A stretch of DNA of 64,000 bases from Mycobacterium sp. D16Q14 (lineage in GTDB: Bacteria > Actinomycetota > Actinomycetes > Mycobacteriales > Mycobacteriaceae). A program made the position numbers and the translations under genes. The notes under the pieces were generated by a model. It searched no databases and was not told where the DNA came from. It saw only the letters and a list, made by a program, of their open reading frames with translations. The DNA lies in assembly GCA_002013415.1 (NCBI GenBank), contig MAEX01000019.1, positions 1 to 64,000 of the forward strand, written 5' to 3'. Numbering within the stretch: position 1 is the first letter of the stretch; each line of letters opens with the position of its first letter. Positions 62,766 to 64,000 of this stretch are shown here, piece after piece.

Positions 62766-63089
62766 CGCTCCCCCATCCGGGCACGCCCAGCAGCGACGAT
62801 TTCGGCATTGCTTGCGGCCAGCGATCCATCCGGCAGACGCAGCGTGTCCTCAAGTCCTATCCGTGCGGCGAGCCCACGCGCCGGTGGTGACGCCGACGGG
62901 ATCGACCGCACTCGCCAGCAGAGAGTCGAACCCGTTGGCGTCCTTGGCATGAACGTGAACCGCCGCCTCCCCCGCATCGCGGCAAGCCACGGCGTCCGCC
63001 GCGATCTCGGCCGGCGTGCACGGGATTGCGGGGTGCTGGTCATTGCGCCGCACCCCGTTCAGACATGCCTTCAGGTACACCGTCTGCAT
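62762..63089 (-). pseudogene. BKACE (beta-keto acid cleavage, DUF849) gene with internal deletion
   Basis: The start MQTVYLKACLNGVRR, the metal-binding HVHAKDANG (His-x-His) and the end GLAARIGLEDTLRLPDGSLA with NAEIVAAGRARMGER belong to one BKACE protein but in different frames. Between them, near 62870-62890, about 150 codons of the TIM barrel are gone and the frame shifts. The normal length of about 270 residues is reduced to about 110. It lies directly after the XdhC-family gene on the same strand, so the upstream operon may once have supplied it. Confidence 0.7.
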
Positions 63090-63092
63090 CCC

Positions 63093-64000
63093 TTACCGGT
63101 GGATCGGTCCGTGTGTGTCGCTCAGCGCCCGCCCGGAGCCTCCCGAGGTCTCGGCGATGATCTGCGCCGCAATGGATATCGCGGTCTCTTCGGGTGTGCG
63201 GGCATTGAGATCCAGGCCCAGCGGGCTGTGTAGCCGTCGCAGCTGATCATCGGTGACGCCGTCCTCGCGCAGGCGGGCCACCCGGTCGGTGTGGGTGCGT
63301 CGCGAGCCCAGTGCGCCGACAAAACCCACCGGCCCCGCGAGAGCTGCGACCAGCATTGGCACGTCGAACTTCGGATCGTGCGTCAGCACGCACACCACGG
63401 TGCGCCCGTCGATGCGCCCGGCCGCCGCTTCGGCGCGCAGGTACCGGTGCGGCCAGTCGACCACCACCTGATGCGCGTACGGGAACTGTGCCGGCGTCGC
63501 GAACACCTCACGGGCATCGATCACCGTCACCCGGTAGCCGAGCTGGCTGCCGACACGGCTCAGCGCCCGGACGAAGGCGTTGGCCCCTGCCAGGATCATC
63601 CGCGGCGGCACACCGAATGCCTGGACGAAAACCCGCGGCAGCGCGGATTGATCTGGCTCACAGCGATCGGCACCTGTCACCCCGCTGCGCCCCGCCCGCA
63701 CCAGCGACGCGATATCGCCATCGATCTGCGGCCACGGCGCCGGCTCACCCACACGCACCAGAGCCCATTCCGGAATACCTGCCAGCGTGCTCACCAAGGC
63801 CGCGGGCTCCCCCGCTTCCATTAGGCCGCGCAGCTGGAGCAGCAGAGGCAACCGCTCGGCCCCAACGTATTCAGTAACGACCTCAATCTCGCCGCCGCAT
63901 GTCAGTCCCGGCGCCATCCCGTCATCGACACCGAACCGCTCGCTCACGCACAAGCCGGTCTCCAGGACCTCGCCCGCGGTCTCGATGACCGCGGCCTCCA
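63093..64000 (-). CDS. XdhC/CoxI-family protein (5' end outside window)
   Basis: Open from beyond the window edge to the stop at 63093, at least 302 residues. The XdhC domain is recognised by GEVLETGLC, GMAPGLTCGG; the C-terminal Rossmann domain by MILAGANAFVRALSRVGSQLGY, VIDAREVF, VVVDWPH and VVCVLTHDPKFDVPML, and VGFVGALGSRRTH. Such proteins insert or sulphurate the molybdenum cofactor of xanthine or CO dehydrogenase-type enzymes. Its client genes must lie outside the window. Confidence 0.88.
   Translation of the reverse strand, partial: EAAVIETAGEVLETGLCVSERFGVDDGMAPGLTCGGEIEVVTEYVGAERLPLLLQLRGLMEAGEPAALVSTLAGIPEWALVRVGEPAPWPQIDGDIASLVRAGRSGVTGADRCEPDQSALPRVFVQAFGVPPRMILAGANAFVRALSRVGSQLGYRVTVIDAREVFATPAQFPYAHQVVVDWPHRYLRAEAAAGRIDGRTVVCVLTHDPKFDVPMLVAALAGPVGFVGALGSRRTHTDRVARLREDGVTDDQLRRLHSPLGLDLNARTPEETAISIAAQIIAETSGGSGRALSDTHGPIHR

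Overview
The window is chromosomal DNA of a rapidly growing mycobacterium, most likely the Mycobacteroides abscessus-chelonae group. GC content is high and frequent GTG/TTG starts and 4-bp ATGA/GTGA overlaps are seen. The gene order follows the conserved actinobacterial blocks aspS - hisS - relA - apt - secFD - yajC - ruvBAC - yebC - pdxTS - pimA - pgsA - thrS. A class A beta-lactamase of the BlaMab type lies directly behind a cyclophilin gene, as in M. abscessus. The species call is inference from gene content.

Layout. 1-1347: end-truncated kinase-like gene, a TetR regulator with a palindromic operator, and the wreck of a glycosyltransferase. 1348-9340: four-gene minus-strand operon of two transglutaminase-like proteins, a circularly permuted ATP-grasp/alpha-E protein and a zinc metallopeptidase, a predicted peptide/amide-ligating system. 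9404-13578: small enzymes, an UPF0718 permease with its His-rich partner, a HAD hydrolase and a DUF389 membrane protein. 13584-24239: aspS, an esterase, a YpfJ-type protease, an SOS-boxed radical SAM protein, hisS with a translationally coupled secreted protein, a glyoxalase II-like hydrolase, cyclophilin and beta-lactamase. 24257-34646: minus-strand housekeeping run (stringent response, purine salvage, Sec accessory proteins, Holliday-junction resolution), with a LexA-like box before ruvC. 34740-36675: TetR, a membrane methyltransferase sharing its operator motif, and a PAP2 phosphatase. 36621-46958: yebC, PLP synthase (pdxS/pdxT), a thioesterase, and the thrS-to-pimA operon that builds phosphatidylinositol and its mannosides. 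47051-51581: a DJ-1/AraC regulator whose N-terminus is made of 33-bp tandem repeats, a divergent DJ-1 protein, and small accessory genes. 51584-58418: an accessory catabolic or biosynthetic cluster (LuxC/EhpG-like reductase, LuxE/EhpF-like ligase, ketopantoate-reductase-like enzyme, RidA, M19 dipeptidase, class II aldolase) facing a divergent TetR regulator, with matching operator motifs at both promoters. 58485-58984: four tRNAs (Val-CAC, Gly-GCC, Cys-GCA, Val-GAC). 58985-64000: a sparse accessory tail with a membrane protein, about 800 bp without a convincing gene, a nitrilase-family hydrolase, an aldo/keto reductase, a deleted BKACE pseudogene and the end-truncated XdhC-family gene.

The most unusual items are the TetR-controlled carboxylate-reduction cluster (51.6-58.4 kb), the transglutaminase/ATP-grasp operon (1.3-9.3 kb), the coding tandem repeat in the DJ-1/AraC regulator, and the operator pairs that link each of two TetR genes to a neighbour.
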